Positions 8,968-17,802 of a stretch of DNA of 64,000 bases are shown here, in pieces. Made by a program: the position numbers and the translations under genes. Position 1 is the first letter of the stretch, and every line of letters begins with the position of its first letter. The notes beneath the pieces were generated by a model. The model saw only the letters and a program-made list of their open reading frames with translations. It searched no databases and was not told the origin of the DNA. The DNA comes from Phycisphaeraceae bacterium (lineage in GTDB: Bacteria; Planctomycetota; Phycisphaerae; Phycisphaerales; Phycisphaeraceae), in the NCBI GenBank assembly GCA_028284155.1, contig JANQSF010000033.1, positions 53,741-117,740 on the forward strand. The letters run 5' to 3'.

Positions 8968-9050
8968 CGCCGTATGCTTTGGGCGACCGTGACTGCGTGG
9001 GCGGTCGAGCAATCAGTCTGATGATCAGTACGACTCAGGAGTGAACCGTG

Positions 9051-9965
9051 ATGAATCAAGCAATTCTGCCGTGCTGGCGTTTAGGTGTGTTGTCCGTGGC
9101 GGTAGCGACGGTTGTCGCGTATGTCGGTGAGTTGCAGGCCGTCGACCGCGACGCGAATCTTGTGGCCGAGGGCGCCAAGGTCGAGAAGCTCGGTGGCGGG
9201 TATCGCTTTACCGAAGGGCCGGCCGTCGATGACAAGGGCAACGTCTATTTCACCGACATCCCGAACAACCGCATCCACCGCTGGGACGCAAAGACACGGA
9301 AGATCACCGTGTTCCTGGAGAACTCAGGTGGTTGCAACGGCCTGTTCTTCAAGGACTCGACGACGCTGTACGCGTGTCAAGGCAATGAGAAGCGCGTCGT
9401 GGCGATCGACCTGAAAACGAAGAAGGTGACGCCCTTGGCCGCGACTTATGGCGGCAAGCCGTTCAACAAGCCGAACGACCTGTGGATCGACAAGAAGGGC
9501 GGCGTTTACTTCACGGATCCGAACTACGGCGGCAAGCCATTGTCGCAGGACGGTGAGCATGTCTACTACCGCGCAGCCGATGGCAAGGTCACGCGCGTGG
9601 CGGACGACTTCGAGCGTCCCAACGGGGTGATCGGAACAGCCGACGGGAAGACGCTTTACGTGGCCGACCGCAACGGCGACAAGACGTACGTCTACAAGAT
9701 CAACGCCGACGGCACGCTCGGGTCGAAGCGGCTGTTCTGCAAGAGCGGGTCGGACGGGATGACGCTGGACGAGCGTGGGAACCTGTACATCACGCCGCGC
9801 GACTCGGCGGTGCATGTGTACAGCTCGGCCGGCAAACTGGTCACGAAGATCGCGACGCCCAAGCCGCCGTCGAACGTGTGCTTCGGCGGCGCGGACGGTA
9901 AGACCCTGTTCATCACGTCACGCGACGGGGTGTATGGAGTGCGGATGAACGTGAAGGGGCAGTGA
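9051..9965 (+). CDS. Secreted SMP-30/gluconolactonase/LRE family protein
   Basis: AGGAG precedes the ATG at 9051 by 9 nt (a GTG at 9048 is also in frame). The protein has 304 residues with a signal peptide ending near residue 30 (VVAYVGELQA). The body is a six-bladed propeller: 'FTEGPAVDDKGNVYFTDIPNNRIHRWD', 'KPNDLWIDKKGGVYFTDPNYGG' and 'DGMTLDERGNLYITPRDSAVHVY' hold the metal-site residues expected in SMP-30 lactonases (E in TEGP, N in PND, D in DG). It probably hydrolyses a sugar lactone outside the cytoplasm, as is common in planctomycete sugar catabolism. The exact substrate is unknown. Confidence 0.85.
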   Translation: MNQAILPCWRLGVLSVAVATVVAYVGELQAVDRDANLVAEGAKVEKLGGGYRFTEGPAVDDKGNVYFTDIPNNRIHRWDAKTRKITVFLENSGGCNGLFFKDSTTLYACQGNEKRVVAIDLKTKKVTPLAATYGGKPFNKPNDLWIDKKGGVYFTDPNYGGKPLSQDGEHVYYRAADGKVTRVADDFERPNGVIGTADGKTLYVADRNGDKTYVYKINADGTLGSKRLFCKSGSDGMTLDERGNLYITPRDSAVHVYSSAGKLVTKIATPKPPSNVCFGGADGKTLFITSRDGVYGVRMNVKGQ

Positions 9966-10027
9966 ACTGTTGATCTGTAGTTTCAAATGCTTGATGCAAC
10001 GTGTTGAAGTCAATCGGAGACGCTGAC

Positions 10028-11227
10028 ATGACGACCGCGACGGTCGAACTTTCCAAAGACGAGATCAAGCGGTATAGCCGACACCTGATCCTGCCCGAGG
10101 TGACGCTTGAGGGTCAGAAGAAGCTCAAGGCCGCGAGTGTGCTGGTGATCGGCACGGGCGGGCTGGGTGCGCCGGTGTCGCTTTACCTGGCCGCGGCGGG
10201 TGTGGGTCGGATCGGGCTGGTCGATTTCGACGTCGTCGACCACTCGAATCTGCAACGTCAAGTCCTGTTCGGCACGGACGACGTGGGCGTGTCGAAGCTC
10301 GACGCGGCGAGGGCCCGGCTTGAAGGCATCAACCCACACGTGAAAATCGACACGCACGAAGGGCATTTTGGTGCGTCGAACGCGATGCAGATCGTCGCTG
10401 ATTACGACATCGTTGTCGACGGGACGGACAATTTCCCGACGCGTTACTGCACGAACGACGCGTGCGTGATCCTGAAGAAACCGAATGTGTACGGTTCGAT
10501 TTTCCGCTTCGAGGGGCAGGCGACGGTTTTCGATCCAAGACAAGGGGACGACGGCAAGCCGCAAGGCCCTTGCTACCGTTGTCTTTATCCCGAGCCGCCG
10601 CCGCCGGGCATGGTGCCGTCTTGTGCCGAGGGCGGCGTCCTTGGGATCCTTCCGGGGGTGGTCGGTTGCATTCAGGCGACGGAGGCGATCAAGCTCATCC
10701 TCGGCGTGGGCAACACGCTTGTCGGCCGACTCGTGCGCTACAGCGCGCTGGACATGACTCTTAAGGAATACAAGCTGCGGCGCGACCCGGCCTGCCCGGC
10801 CTGCGGCGACAACCCGACGGTCACCGAGTTGGTCGACTACGAGCAGTTCTGCGGCATCCGCGGCGAGGAGAGTGACACGATCATCCGCGACGACGGGGCG
10901 GTGCCCGAGATGAGCGTGCAGGATTTGAAGGCCATGATCGACCGCGGCGATTTTTCCGGTGGGTCGCACGAACTGATTGATGTGCGCGAGGTGCACGAGC
11001 ATCAGATCTGCAACCTGCCCGAGGCGAAACTGATCCCGCTGGGCACGGTGCCGTCGCACATGAGCGGATTCGATTCGAGCAAGACGTACATCGTTCACTG
11101 CAAGATGGGCGGGCGAAGTGCGCAGGCGGTCGAGTTCATGCGGCAGGCGGGGCTGAATGCAGTCAACGTCGCGGGCGGGATTACGGCGTGGGCGCGGGAG
11201 GTTGATCAGTCGATGCCGACGTATTGA
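10028..11227 (+). CDS. moeZ: MoeZ/ThiF-type adenylyltransferase with C-terminal rhodanese domain
   Basis: The start at 10028 follows GGAG by 8 nt; an upstream in-frame start at 10001 lacks a site. The protein has 399 residues. Residues 1-275 are the E1-like domain: nucleotide motif GTGGLG (42-47), 'DFDVVDHSNLQRQ', zinc ligands in CYRC (182/185) and CPAC (256/259), and a conserved Cys199 in 'PSCAEGGVLG'. Residues about 290-399 are a rhodanese domain with active loop CKMGGRS (Cys358). Such enzymes adenylate and then sulfurate the C-terminus of small sulfur carriers (MoaD, ThiS, CysO) for molybdopterin, thiamine or cysteine synthesis. The partner carrier is not in the window, so the pathway is open. 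Confidence 0.9.
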   Translation: MTTATVELSKDEIKRYSRHLILPEVTLEGQKKLKAASVLVIGTGGLGAPVSLYLAAAGVGRIGLVDFDVVDHSNLQRQVLFGTDDVGVSKLDAARARLEGINPHVKIDTHEGHFGASNAMQIVADYDIVVDGTDNFPTRYCTNDACVILKKPNVYGSIFRFEGQATVFDPRQGDDGKPQGPCYRCLYPEPPPPGMVPSCAEGGVLGILPGVVGCIQATEAIKLILGVGNTLVGRLVRYSALDMTLKEYKLRRDPACPACGDNPTVTELVDYEQFCGIRGEESDTIIRDDGAVPEMSVQDLKAMIDRGDFSGGSHELIDVREVHEHQICNLPEAKLIPLGTVPSHMSGFDSSKTYIVHCKMGGRSAQAVEFMRQAGLNAVNVAGGITAWAREVDQSMPTY

Positions 11228-11259
11228 CCGCCAGCCGCCCGGAACGGTGTGTCGGATTC

Positions 11260-11290
11260 TGATCCGGGTCTTCGGAAAGACCCGGCTTGG
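11260..11290 (+). repeat. CCGGGTCTT hairpin repeat, copy B
   Basis: Identical over 31 nt to 7377-7407 and, like it, placed between the ends of two convergent genes. Confidence 0.75.
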
Positions 11291-11315
11291 CGGGCCGGTG
11301 AGTTGCGGCGCACGT

Positions 11316-13373
11316 TTACTTGGCGTTGACAACCTTCACGGATGAGACGAACTGCGTCTTGTTATCGCTGATGAACAGGATGTCGAGTCGGCCGTCTTCG
11401 ACGGTGACGGTGGCCTGACGCGTGGTCACGCCGTTGACCGACTCGCCCGCGGCATCGACGGGTTTGCCCAAGTCGTCGCCCTCTGCCCTGACAGTAAAGA
11501 CGCGGTCGCCGGGTCCGAGGTCGGCCGGCTCGGCGAAGGTGAGCGTCACGTCGTACTTGCCGTTCGGTAGGTCGAAGCGGATGGCCTCGACTTGGAAGAG
11601 ATACGTCGCGTGCAGCGGGTCGGTGCGTTTGTCCGTTCGGAACGACCTGCCGCCGACGTGGCCGAAGCGTTTGCCTTGTGTCGGTGCGCCGTAAACCGGC
11701 GCAGGCTGCCATGTCTGGCCGTCGACGTCGACAGGCTCGGTCGCGCCGAGATTGACGAAGGCTTCGTACGGCGGCGCGACGGCGGGCGCGGGTTTGGGCT
11801 GTGGCGTCGGCTTGGGCGGCGTGTCGACGCGCGGGGTCGGCTTCGGTTGGGTTGCATCGGTCGCGGTGACATTGTTATTGTCGGGCGTCGCAGGCGTAGT
11901 GGTGTCCGGCTTGGTCGTTTGTTGATTCGTGTCGGGGGGAGTCGGAGTTGGCGTAGGGGGGTGTGCCTTGTCGTCGCTATCTGCCTTTTGTGCAGGACTG
12001 TCGTCGGCTGGTGTGGGTGTGTTGTCGGTTGGGCTGGGTGTCCGTTCTTCACCCGTAGCGCTGGCGATGGTGTTCGCTTTGTTCGTGTCATCCTGCGCGT
12101 CAGAGGCTTTGTCTTTCTCGTCGCCGTCTTGTGAGAGGATGAATGCCAACACGACCAGGCCGATGATGATCGCGGCGATGATGCCGCCGATGATCCAGAC
12201 GAGCTTGCGGTTGCCCTTGGGCTTGGGTGCGAAACGTTGCGCGCCGGACGTCGGCGTCGCCACTGTGGCGGGGGTAGTGCTCGGCGACGTGGGCGCTGGC
12301 TCCTCGCCGGCGACGGACGCCAGGGCGTTGGCCAATTCGTTGGCGTCTGCGGCGCCAACCGGAGGTGCGCCGATGGCGGCTTGTTGTTCGGCCGCGTCTT
12401 GCGCGGCGGCTTGGGCCTGTCGCAACTCGGCGATCAACTCGTCGTAGTCGGTGTGGCGGTCGGCCGGGTCAGGTTCGAGCATTCGGGCGACGACGTGATC
12501 GGTGGCCGGGTGGACGCTGGAAACGACTTCGCTGAGTTGCGGGGCGCGCTGTTGCAAGCGAGCCTTGATGACCTCGCGTGAGTTTGAACCCTCGAAAGGA
12601 GGGCGCACGGCGATCATGTGAAACAGGCTGGCGCCGAGGCTGTAGATGTCGGCGTGGAAATCAACGGGTTGCTTGCGGATCACCTCGGGCGCGACGTAGT
12701 AGGGCGTGCCAACCGTGCCGTTGGTTTCGCCGCCGGCCCCGGCTGTGCCGAAGTCGAGCAGCTTCGGCGTGCCGCGCGGGTCGAGCAGGATGTTGCCGGG
12801 TTTGACGTCGCGGTGGATCAGGCCGACGCCGAGCGCCGCCTGCAACCCCTCGGCCACGCCGATCGCGATGCCCAGCGCCGTCACCTCGTCGATCGGTTCG
12901 CCCTCAAGGATCTTGCGGTCGAGTTGTCCGCCGGTGACCAGTTCCATCTCGATGTAGGGCTGGCCTTCGTGCTCGCCGATCGCGTAGACCTGCACGACAT
13001 TCGGGTGGTTGAGCCGGGCCAGGAGTCGCGCTTCGCGCAGCAATTCTTTGACGTGGTCGGCGTCGTCCTTGTCGTCGCTCTTTTTGAGAACCTTGACGGC
13101 GACCTGGCGGTGCAGCTTGTCGTTCAGGCCGAGGCAGACAATGCCGGCAGCGCCGGACCCGAGCATCTTGATCAGGAACAGGTCGCCGAACCCGGCGGGG
13201 ACGGTGGCCTCGGCGTCGCACTGCGGGCAGCGGACGCGCGACAACGGCTTGACCTTCGACGTGTCGATCGACCCGCCGCAGGCACCGCATTTCATATCGG
13301 GGATTCGGTCGGCGATCAGGTCCATAAACGCATCGTGAAACGACCGCTGGAATTCACCGCGTCCGGCGTCCAC
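11316..13373 (-). CDS. Zinc-ribbon Ser/Thr protein kinase with a transmembrane segment and malectin-like extracytoplasmic domain
   Basis: This 685-residue protein starts at a GTG (13373); ATGs at 13325 and 13295 are alternatives, and none has a clear ribosome site. Order of parts: zinc ribbon (Cys29, 32, 49, 52); Hanks-type kinase at about 63-335 with GSGAAG (72-77), Lys94, HRDVKPGN (187-194), DFG (207-209) and APE (228-230); Ala/Gln-rich linker; one membrane helix at about 386-410; a long Thr/Pro/Asp-rich stalk; and a malectin-like domain at about 530-685 ('VNLGATEPVDVDGQTW...YDVTLTFAEP'). This layout resembles a sugar-sensing receptor kinase. Ligand and substrates are unknown. It converges on moeZ and is divergent from ktrB. 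Confidence 0.88.
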   Translation of the reverse strand: MDAGRGEFQRSFHDAFMDLIADRIPDMKCGACGGSIDTSKVKPLSRVRCPQCDAEATVPAGFGDLFLIKMLGSGAAGIVCLGLNDKLHRQVAVKVLKKSDDKDDADHVKELLREARLLARLNHPNVVQVYAIGEHEGQPYIEMELVTGGQLDRKILEGEPIDEVTALGIAIGVAEGLQAALGVGLIHRDVKPGNILLDPRGTPKLLDFGTAGAGGETNGTVGTPYYVAPEVIRKQPVDFHADIYSLGASLFHMIAVRPPFEGSNSREVIKARLQQRAPQLSEVVSSVHPATDHVVARMLEPDPADRHTDYDELIAELRQAQAAAQDAAEQQAAIGAPPVGAADANELANALASVAGEEPAPTSPSTTPATVATPTSGAQRFAPKPKGNRKLVWIIGGIIAAIIIGLVVLAFILSQDGDEKDKASDAQDDTNKANTIASATGEERTPSPTDNTPTPADDSPAQKADSDDKAHPPTPTPTPPDTNQQTTKPDTTTPATPDNNNVTATDATQPKPTPRVDTPPKPTPQPKPAPAVAPPYEAFVNLGATEPVDVDGQTWQPAPVYGAPTQGKRFGHVGGRSFRTDKRTDPLHATYLFQVEAIRFDLPNGKYDVTLTFAEPADLGPGDRVFTVRAEGDDLGKPVDAAGESVNGVTTRQATVTVEDGRLDILFISDNKTQFVSSVKVVNAK

Positions 13374-13446
13374 ACGCCGTGCAAGCGCGGGATTGTATCA
13401 GCCTGTCGTCGTCGTGTGAGCGGGTCGTGTACGATCGTCGCGCATT

Positions 13447-15306
13447 ATGGCCGAGGTTGAATCAGCCACCGAGACCCCACCGATCCGCGACCTGACCGGG
13501 CGCGATGTGATGTCGCTTGCCAGGCAGGTCGTGCACGTGGCGTTGTTATTGGCCGCGGCCGGGCTGGTCGTTTTGGAGCACGGGTTTGACCCGGACCATC
13601 CGCCGCTGCGGCGGTGGGTGATCCATGCGTTGCAGATGGTGCTGGTGGGGCTGCACTTCGGCCTGCTGGTGCAGGGGCATCGGCGGGCCCGGCTGTTTCC
13701 GGGCAACATGCTGCGGTTCGATCGGTTCGACCGGGTCGTCCTCTCGGCGGCGGCGGCGGCGGGACTGGTCGCGATGGTTTGGCGTGAGGCGTGGTTGTTG
13801 TTCGAGCTTGCGCTGTGCGTGTTGATGGTTGGGGCGTTGTGGCGATTGAACGTGGTCGCGGCGCGTCGATTCTTTCGGCCTGGCGTTTTGCTGCCCTTGA
13901 GTTTCGTGACGCTGATCGCGATCGGCACGCCGTTGTTGATGGTGCCACGTGCGGCGGCGGACGGTCGGCCGATCGCCTTTGTTGATGCGCTCTTTACGAT
14001 GACCAGCGCGGTGTGCGTCACGGGGTTGACCGTGCGCGACACGGCGACGAGCTTCTCACCGTTCGGTCAGGCGGTGATCGGGTTGTTCATTCAGCTCGGC
14101 GGGCTGGGCATCATCGTGTTCGGCTCGGTCATGGCGATGCTACTCGGGGCGAGGCTTTCGCTGCGAGAGAACCTGACGCTCAGCCAAGCGCTCAACGATC
14201 AGCCGTTGACACGGATCACTTCGTTCGTGCGCTTCGTTGTTGTGGTCACGTTGGGTTTGGAGTTCGTCGGCGCGGCCGCGATGGCGCCGTTGTGGCATGA
14301 CCCGACCGGGAGCATGACGTTCGGGCAGCGGGTGGGGACGAGTGTTTTTCATTCGGTCAGTGCGTTTTGTAATGCGGGTTTCACGCTGACGAGTGACAGC
14401 CTGGTCGGGCACCGTTACCGCGCCGTCACACACCTCGTGATCATGCCATTGATCGTGCTGGGCGGATTGGGTTTTCCGGTGTTGGATAACCTGTGGCGAG
14501 TCATGCGCTGGCGGTGGACGGGCTGGCTACGTAATCTGCGCGGTCGGGCGGCGTTGCGGCGGACGCGGGACAATGTTCCTGTTCATGAGCGCCGACTGAC
14601 GCTGCATTCCAAGATCGTGCTGACGACGACGGCGGCGCTCTATCTTTACGGCGTCGTCTTCATCTTCGCCGGACAGATGTGGGCGCATACGCATCCGCAG
14701 AACGCGCTGCGAAGCACCTCGCAGGAATGGCGTGGCGGGGAGTCGGTCGGGCGAGCCTTGGCCGACGCCAGTTTCACGTCGGTCACGTCGCGCACAGCCG
14801 GTTTCAACAGCCTGCCGATGGAGGAGGTCGAGCCGGTCGGCCGGTTCACCGTCATGACCCTGATGGTCGTGGGCGCATCGCCCGGCGGGACGGGTGGCGG
14901 CGTCAAGACCACGACATTGGCTGTGCTGATCCTGACCGTCGTCGCGACGGTGCGCGGCCGACCGCGTTCTGAGGCGTTCGGTCGTGAGATCATGCATACG
15001 TTCGTTCGGCGAGCGGCGACGCTGCTGGCGGTCTTTCTGGCACTGGTGACCGTCTCCGCGTCGTTGTTGTTGATCAGCGAAAACGACGACCCGTTCGCGT
15101 TGGTGTTCGAGGCGTTGTCCGCCGCGAGCACGACGGGGCTGTCACTCGGTGTGACGCCGAACCTGACGGTGTTCGGCAAGGTCGTCGTCATCGTCACGAT
15201 GTTTCTCGGGAGAGTCGGGCCGTTGGTCTTGCTCGGTGTGTTGATGTTTGGCGTGCGGTCGAGGAGCGCGTACAGCTACCCGCGCGAGTCGATCGACATG
15301 GGCTAA
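13447..15306 (+). CDS. ktrB: TrkH/KtrB family potassium uptake channel subunit
   Basis: This integral membrane protein has 619 residues. After a variable N-terminal part with three or four helices, the four channel repeats are visible through their P-loops: 'SAVCVTGLTV', 'SAFCNAGFTL', 'TSVTSRTAGFNSL' and 'SAASTTGLSLG', each with the filter glycine. 'GASPGGTGGGVKTT' is the family motif before the last repeat. The N-terminal extension makes it longer than a usual KtrB (about 450). A TACGAT box at 13430 would give a very short leader. A single-RCK gating protein follows 52 nt later, as in Ktr systems. Confidence 0.88.
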   Translation: MAEVESATETPPIRDLTGRDVMSLARQVVHVALLLAAAGLVVLEHGFDPDHPPLRRWVIHALQMVLVGLHFGLLVQGHRRARLFPGNMLRFDRFDRVVLSAAAAAGLVAMVWREAWLLFELALCVLMVGALWRLNVVAARRFFRPGVLLPLSFVTLIAIGTPLLMVPRAAADGRPIAFVDALFTMTSAVCVTGLTVRDTATSFSPFGQAVIGLFIQLGGLGIIVFGSVMAMLLGARLSLRENLTLSQALNDQPLTRITSFVRFVVVVTLGLEFVGAAAMAPLWHDPTGSMTFGQRVGTSVFHSVSAFCNAGFTLTSDSLVGHRYRAVTHLVIMPLIVLGGLGFPVLDNLWRVMRWRWTGWLRNLRGRAALRRTRDNVPVHERRLTLHSKIVLTTTAALYLYGVVFIFAGQMWAHTHPQNALRSTSQEWRGGESVGRALADASFTSVTSRTAGFNSLPMEEVEPVGRFTVMTLMVVGASPGGTGGGVKTTTLAVLILTVVATVRGRPRSEAFGREIMHTFVRRAATLLAVFLALVTVSASLLLISENDDPFALVFEALSAASTTGLSLGVTPNLTVFGKVVVIVTMFLGRVGPLVLLGVLMFGVRSRSAYSYPRESIDMG

Positions 15307-15358
15307 CGCGGGTTGGGACGACAAGGCCGGTTGGTCGAAAACTGATAAGGAATCGAAC

Positions 15359-16030
15359 ATGGAACGGTTTGTCATCATCGGTCTGGGACAATTTGGGACC
15401 CGTCTGGCGACCAACCTCGCTTCGATGGGGCGGGAGGTGATCGCAATCGATCGGCGGCGCGACCGGGTCGAGGGCGTCAGCGACGCGGTGACGCTGGCGG
15501 TCGCGCTGGACGCGACGGACGAGTCGGCGCTGCGGGCGCAGGGTGTCGAGCAGGCGGACGTGGCCGTGGTGGGCATGGGCGAGGGGTTCGAGTCGGTCGT
15601 GCTTTGTACGGCGGTGCTGAAACAGATGGGCGTGCCGCGCGTCGTGAGCAGGGCGACCAACCCGGTGGAGGTCAAGGTGCTGATGCGCGTCGGGGCTGAC
15701 GAGGTGGTGAACCCCGAGGACGAGTCGGCTGACCGCTGGGCGTCGCGGTTGTACACGCCTTTCTTTGTCAGCCAGTTTGCGCTGGACGATCGGCACAGCA
15801 TTGTCGAGATCCCGTCGCCGAAGGCGTGGGTCGGCAAGACGCTGATCGACATCCGTCCCCGCAACGAGTTGGGCGTGCATGTGCTGGCGATCAAGCGGGA
15901 CGAAGGGGAGGGTGACGAGAAGAGGATTCCCCGGATCCACATCCCGGATCCGACCGAGCCGCTGCGCGAAGACGACGTGCTGATCATGATGGGGCTGGAC
16001 GACGCGCTGACAGGCATTCCGGTGGATTGA
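15359..16030 (+). CDS. ktrA: KtrA-type potassium channel gating protein (single RCK unit)
   Basis: The ATG at 15359 follows AAGG; it gives 223 residues. An N-terminal Rossmann RCK domain (FVIIGLGQFGTRLATNLASMG, GxGxxG at residues 7-12, acidic residue after the second strand) is followed by a C-terminal RCK_C domain ending 'EPLREDDVLIMMG'. It binds NAD(H)/ATP-type nucleotides and gates the channel encoded just upstream. There is one RCK unit, compared with two in the next gene. Confidence 0.87.
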   Translation: MERFVIIGLGQFGTRLATNLASMGREVIAIDRRRDRVEGVSDAVTLAVALDATDESALRAQGVEQADVAVVGMGEGFESVVLCTAVLKQMGVPRVVSRATNPVEVKVLMRVGADEVVNPEDESADRWASRLYTPFFVSQFALDDRHSIVEIPSPKAWVGKTLIDIRPRNELGVHVLAIKRDEGEGDEKRIPRIHIPDPTEPLREDDVLIMMGLDDALTGIPVD

Positions 16031-16272
16031 GGTACTGAAACACTTTGCGGTTCGCCTTTTCGTGCCACCGCCGTGTCGGCCGTGCGGTGCAGCAAGGGTG
16101 TTCCACACGGCCGTGGCACGCCAACCGTAGAACTCAATGTGTGCGCCAACGTGGATTGAGGCATTCGGCCCGGTGGGCGTCGTCTGCGCTATGATCTGCC
16201 CTTGCGGCGTGGGACTTGGGCGGCGTTTTTCCGCCTCGCGCTTGAGCGCAAGTGCGGGTCTGGGCAGGTTCT

Positions 16273-17616
16273 ATGAATATCGTCATCTGCGGCGCGGGCG
16301 AGGTCGGCCGACATGCGGCCGAGGTCTTGGGCAGCGCCGGTCACAACATCACGATCATCGACCGCAGCGCCGCCAAGCTGGCCGCTTTGGAAGAGGTGCT
16401 CGACGTGCGCAGCCTTCACGGCAACGCGACGCACGCGCCGGTGCTTGCGGAGGCCGGCTGCACGGACGCCGACGTGTTCATCGCGGCGACCAATGCGGAC
16501 GAGATCAACGTCGTCAGCGCCTCGATCGCCGGGGCGCTCGGGTCGCACCGAACGATCGCACGCGTGCATCACAGCGCTTACTTCGAGGGACGCGACTTCG
16601 ACTACCAGTTGCACTTCGGCATCGACCACCTGGTCTGCCCCGAGTACGCCACGGCCGTGGACATCGCACAGTCCTTGCGCAGCCCGGGCGCGCTGGCCGT
16701 GGAGCGGTTCGCCAAGGGCAAGATCGAGATCCAGCAGCTCCATGTGTCTGACGACGCGCCCGCCGTCGGTGAATCGCTGGTCAGAATAGCGTTGCCCGAG
16801 GGCGCACGCGTCGCGGCGATCGAGCGGGCCGGGCAGGCTTTTATCCCCGACGGCGAGACGGTGATCCATGCAGGCGACGTGGTCACTCTGATCGGCGACG
16901 TCGATGTGTTCAAACGCGCGGCCAAGCTGTTTCACACGGCCGATGAACGGCGCAAGCGTGTCGTCATCATGGGCGGCACGTCGATGGCCGTCTGGCTCTG
17001 CCGGGCGTTGCGGGCGCGCGCGTTCTCATGCCGTGTCGTCGAGAAGGACCGTGCGCGGGCAGAGGAACTGGCTGAGAAACTCGACTGGGTCACCGTCTTG
17101 TGCACCGACCCGGACGACCCGGATTTGTTCGAGCAGGAACGCGTGAGTCAGGCCGACGCGTTCCTCGCCGTGACGCGCGACGATGAACATAACATCCTGC
17201 TGGCCGCGCGGGCCAAGAGCCTGGGCACGTCCAACTGCGTGGCTGTGCTTCAGCGTTCGACCTACATGCACCTGTTGCAACACGTCGGCATCGACAAGGC
17301 GTTCGCGCCGCGGGTGACGGCCGTGAACCAGATTCTCAAACTGTTGGATGACGGGCCGGTGCGCCACCTGGCGTCGTTGGCTGTCGGCATCGCCGACGTG
17401 TACGAGGTGCGCGTGCCGACCGACTCGGGCAACGGCGTGATCGGCACGCCGCTGCGTGACGTGCGGTTCCCGTCGCGGGCGATTATCGCCGCGATCCAGC
17501 GCGGCGACGACGTCCACCTGCCCGGCGGCGAAGACGTGATGCAGCCGGGCGACACCGTCGTCGTGATCGGGCCCACCGGGTTTGAGAAGCATCTCAAGAA
17601 GACGTTTGGGACATAG
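16273..17616 (+). CDS. trkA: Trk system potassium uptake protein TrkA
   Basis: The 447-residue protein starts MNIVICGAGEVGRHAAEVLG; an in-frame start 21 nt upstream is less typical. Two RCK units lie in tandem: NAD-binding GAGEVG (residues 7-12) with RCK_C near residues 140-225, then a second Rossmann fold (VVIMGGTSMAVWLCRAL) with RCK_C to the end. The second fold has GGTSMA in place of GxGxxG, as is common in the second TrkA half. It gates TrkH, encoded 186 nt downstream. The 242 nt before it contain a TATGAT box near 16190 but no clear -35. Confidence 0.9.
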   Translation: MNIVICGAGEVGRHAAEVLGSAGHNITIIDRSAAKLAALEEVLDVRSLHGNATHAPVLAEAGCTDADVFIAATNADEINVVSASIAGALGSHRTIARVHHSAYFEGRDFDYQLHFGIDHLVCPEYATAVDIAQSLRSPGALAVERFAKGKIEIQQLHVSDDAPAVGESLVRIALPEGARVAAIERAGQAFIPDGETVIHAGDVVTLIGDVDVFKRAAKLFHTADERRKRVVIMGGTSMAVWLCRALRARAFSCRVVEKDRARAEELAEKLDWVTVLCTDPDDPDLFEQERVSQADAFLAVTRDDEHNILLAARAKSLGTSNCVAVLQRSTYMHLLQHVGIDKAFAPRVTAVNQILKLLDDGPVRHLASLAVGIADVYEVRVPTDSGNGVIGTPLRDVRFPSRAIIAAIQRGDDVHLPGGEDVMQPGDTVVVIGPTGFEKHLKKTFGT

Positions 17617-17802
17617 GAACGGGCTTGGGGCTGGTTCTTGGATCGAGAACGCGTCAGATGACGTTCAGCTTGACAGCGCCGCGCCTGATCAAACGCATTA
17701 AACCGCCTCGCGACATGAACGCCGCGGATCATCGAATCCAACAGCAAACCTTAATGTAGCCTTTCTTCATTAGACCCGAGACCCCAGCCCAATTCCTCTC
17801 CC
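17617..17802. repeat. Spacer bracketed by a diverged inverted repeat (GGGCTTGGGGCTGG word)
   Basis: Right after the trkA stop, 17617-17641 reads as a G-rich word array; 17774-17793, just before trkH, is an imperfect reverse complement (gacccgagaccccagccc). The match has gaps and is weaker than at the other four spacers of this kind. The interior has no gene. Confidence 0.35.
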
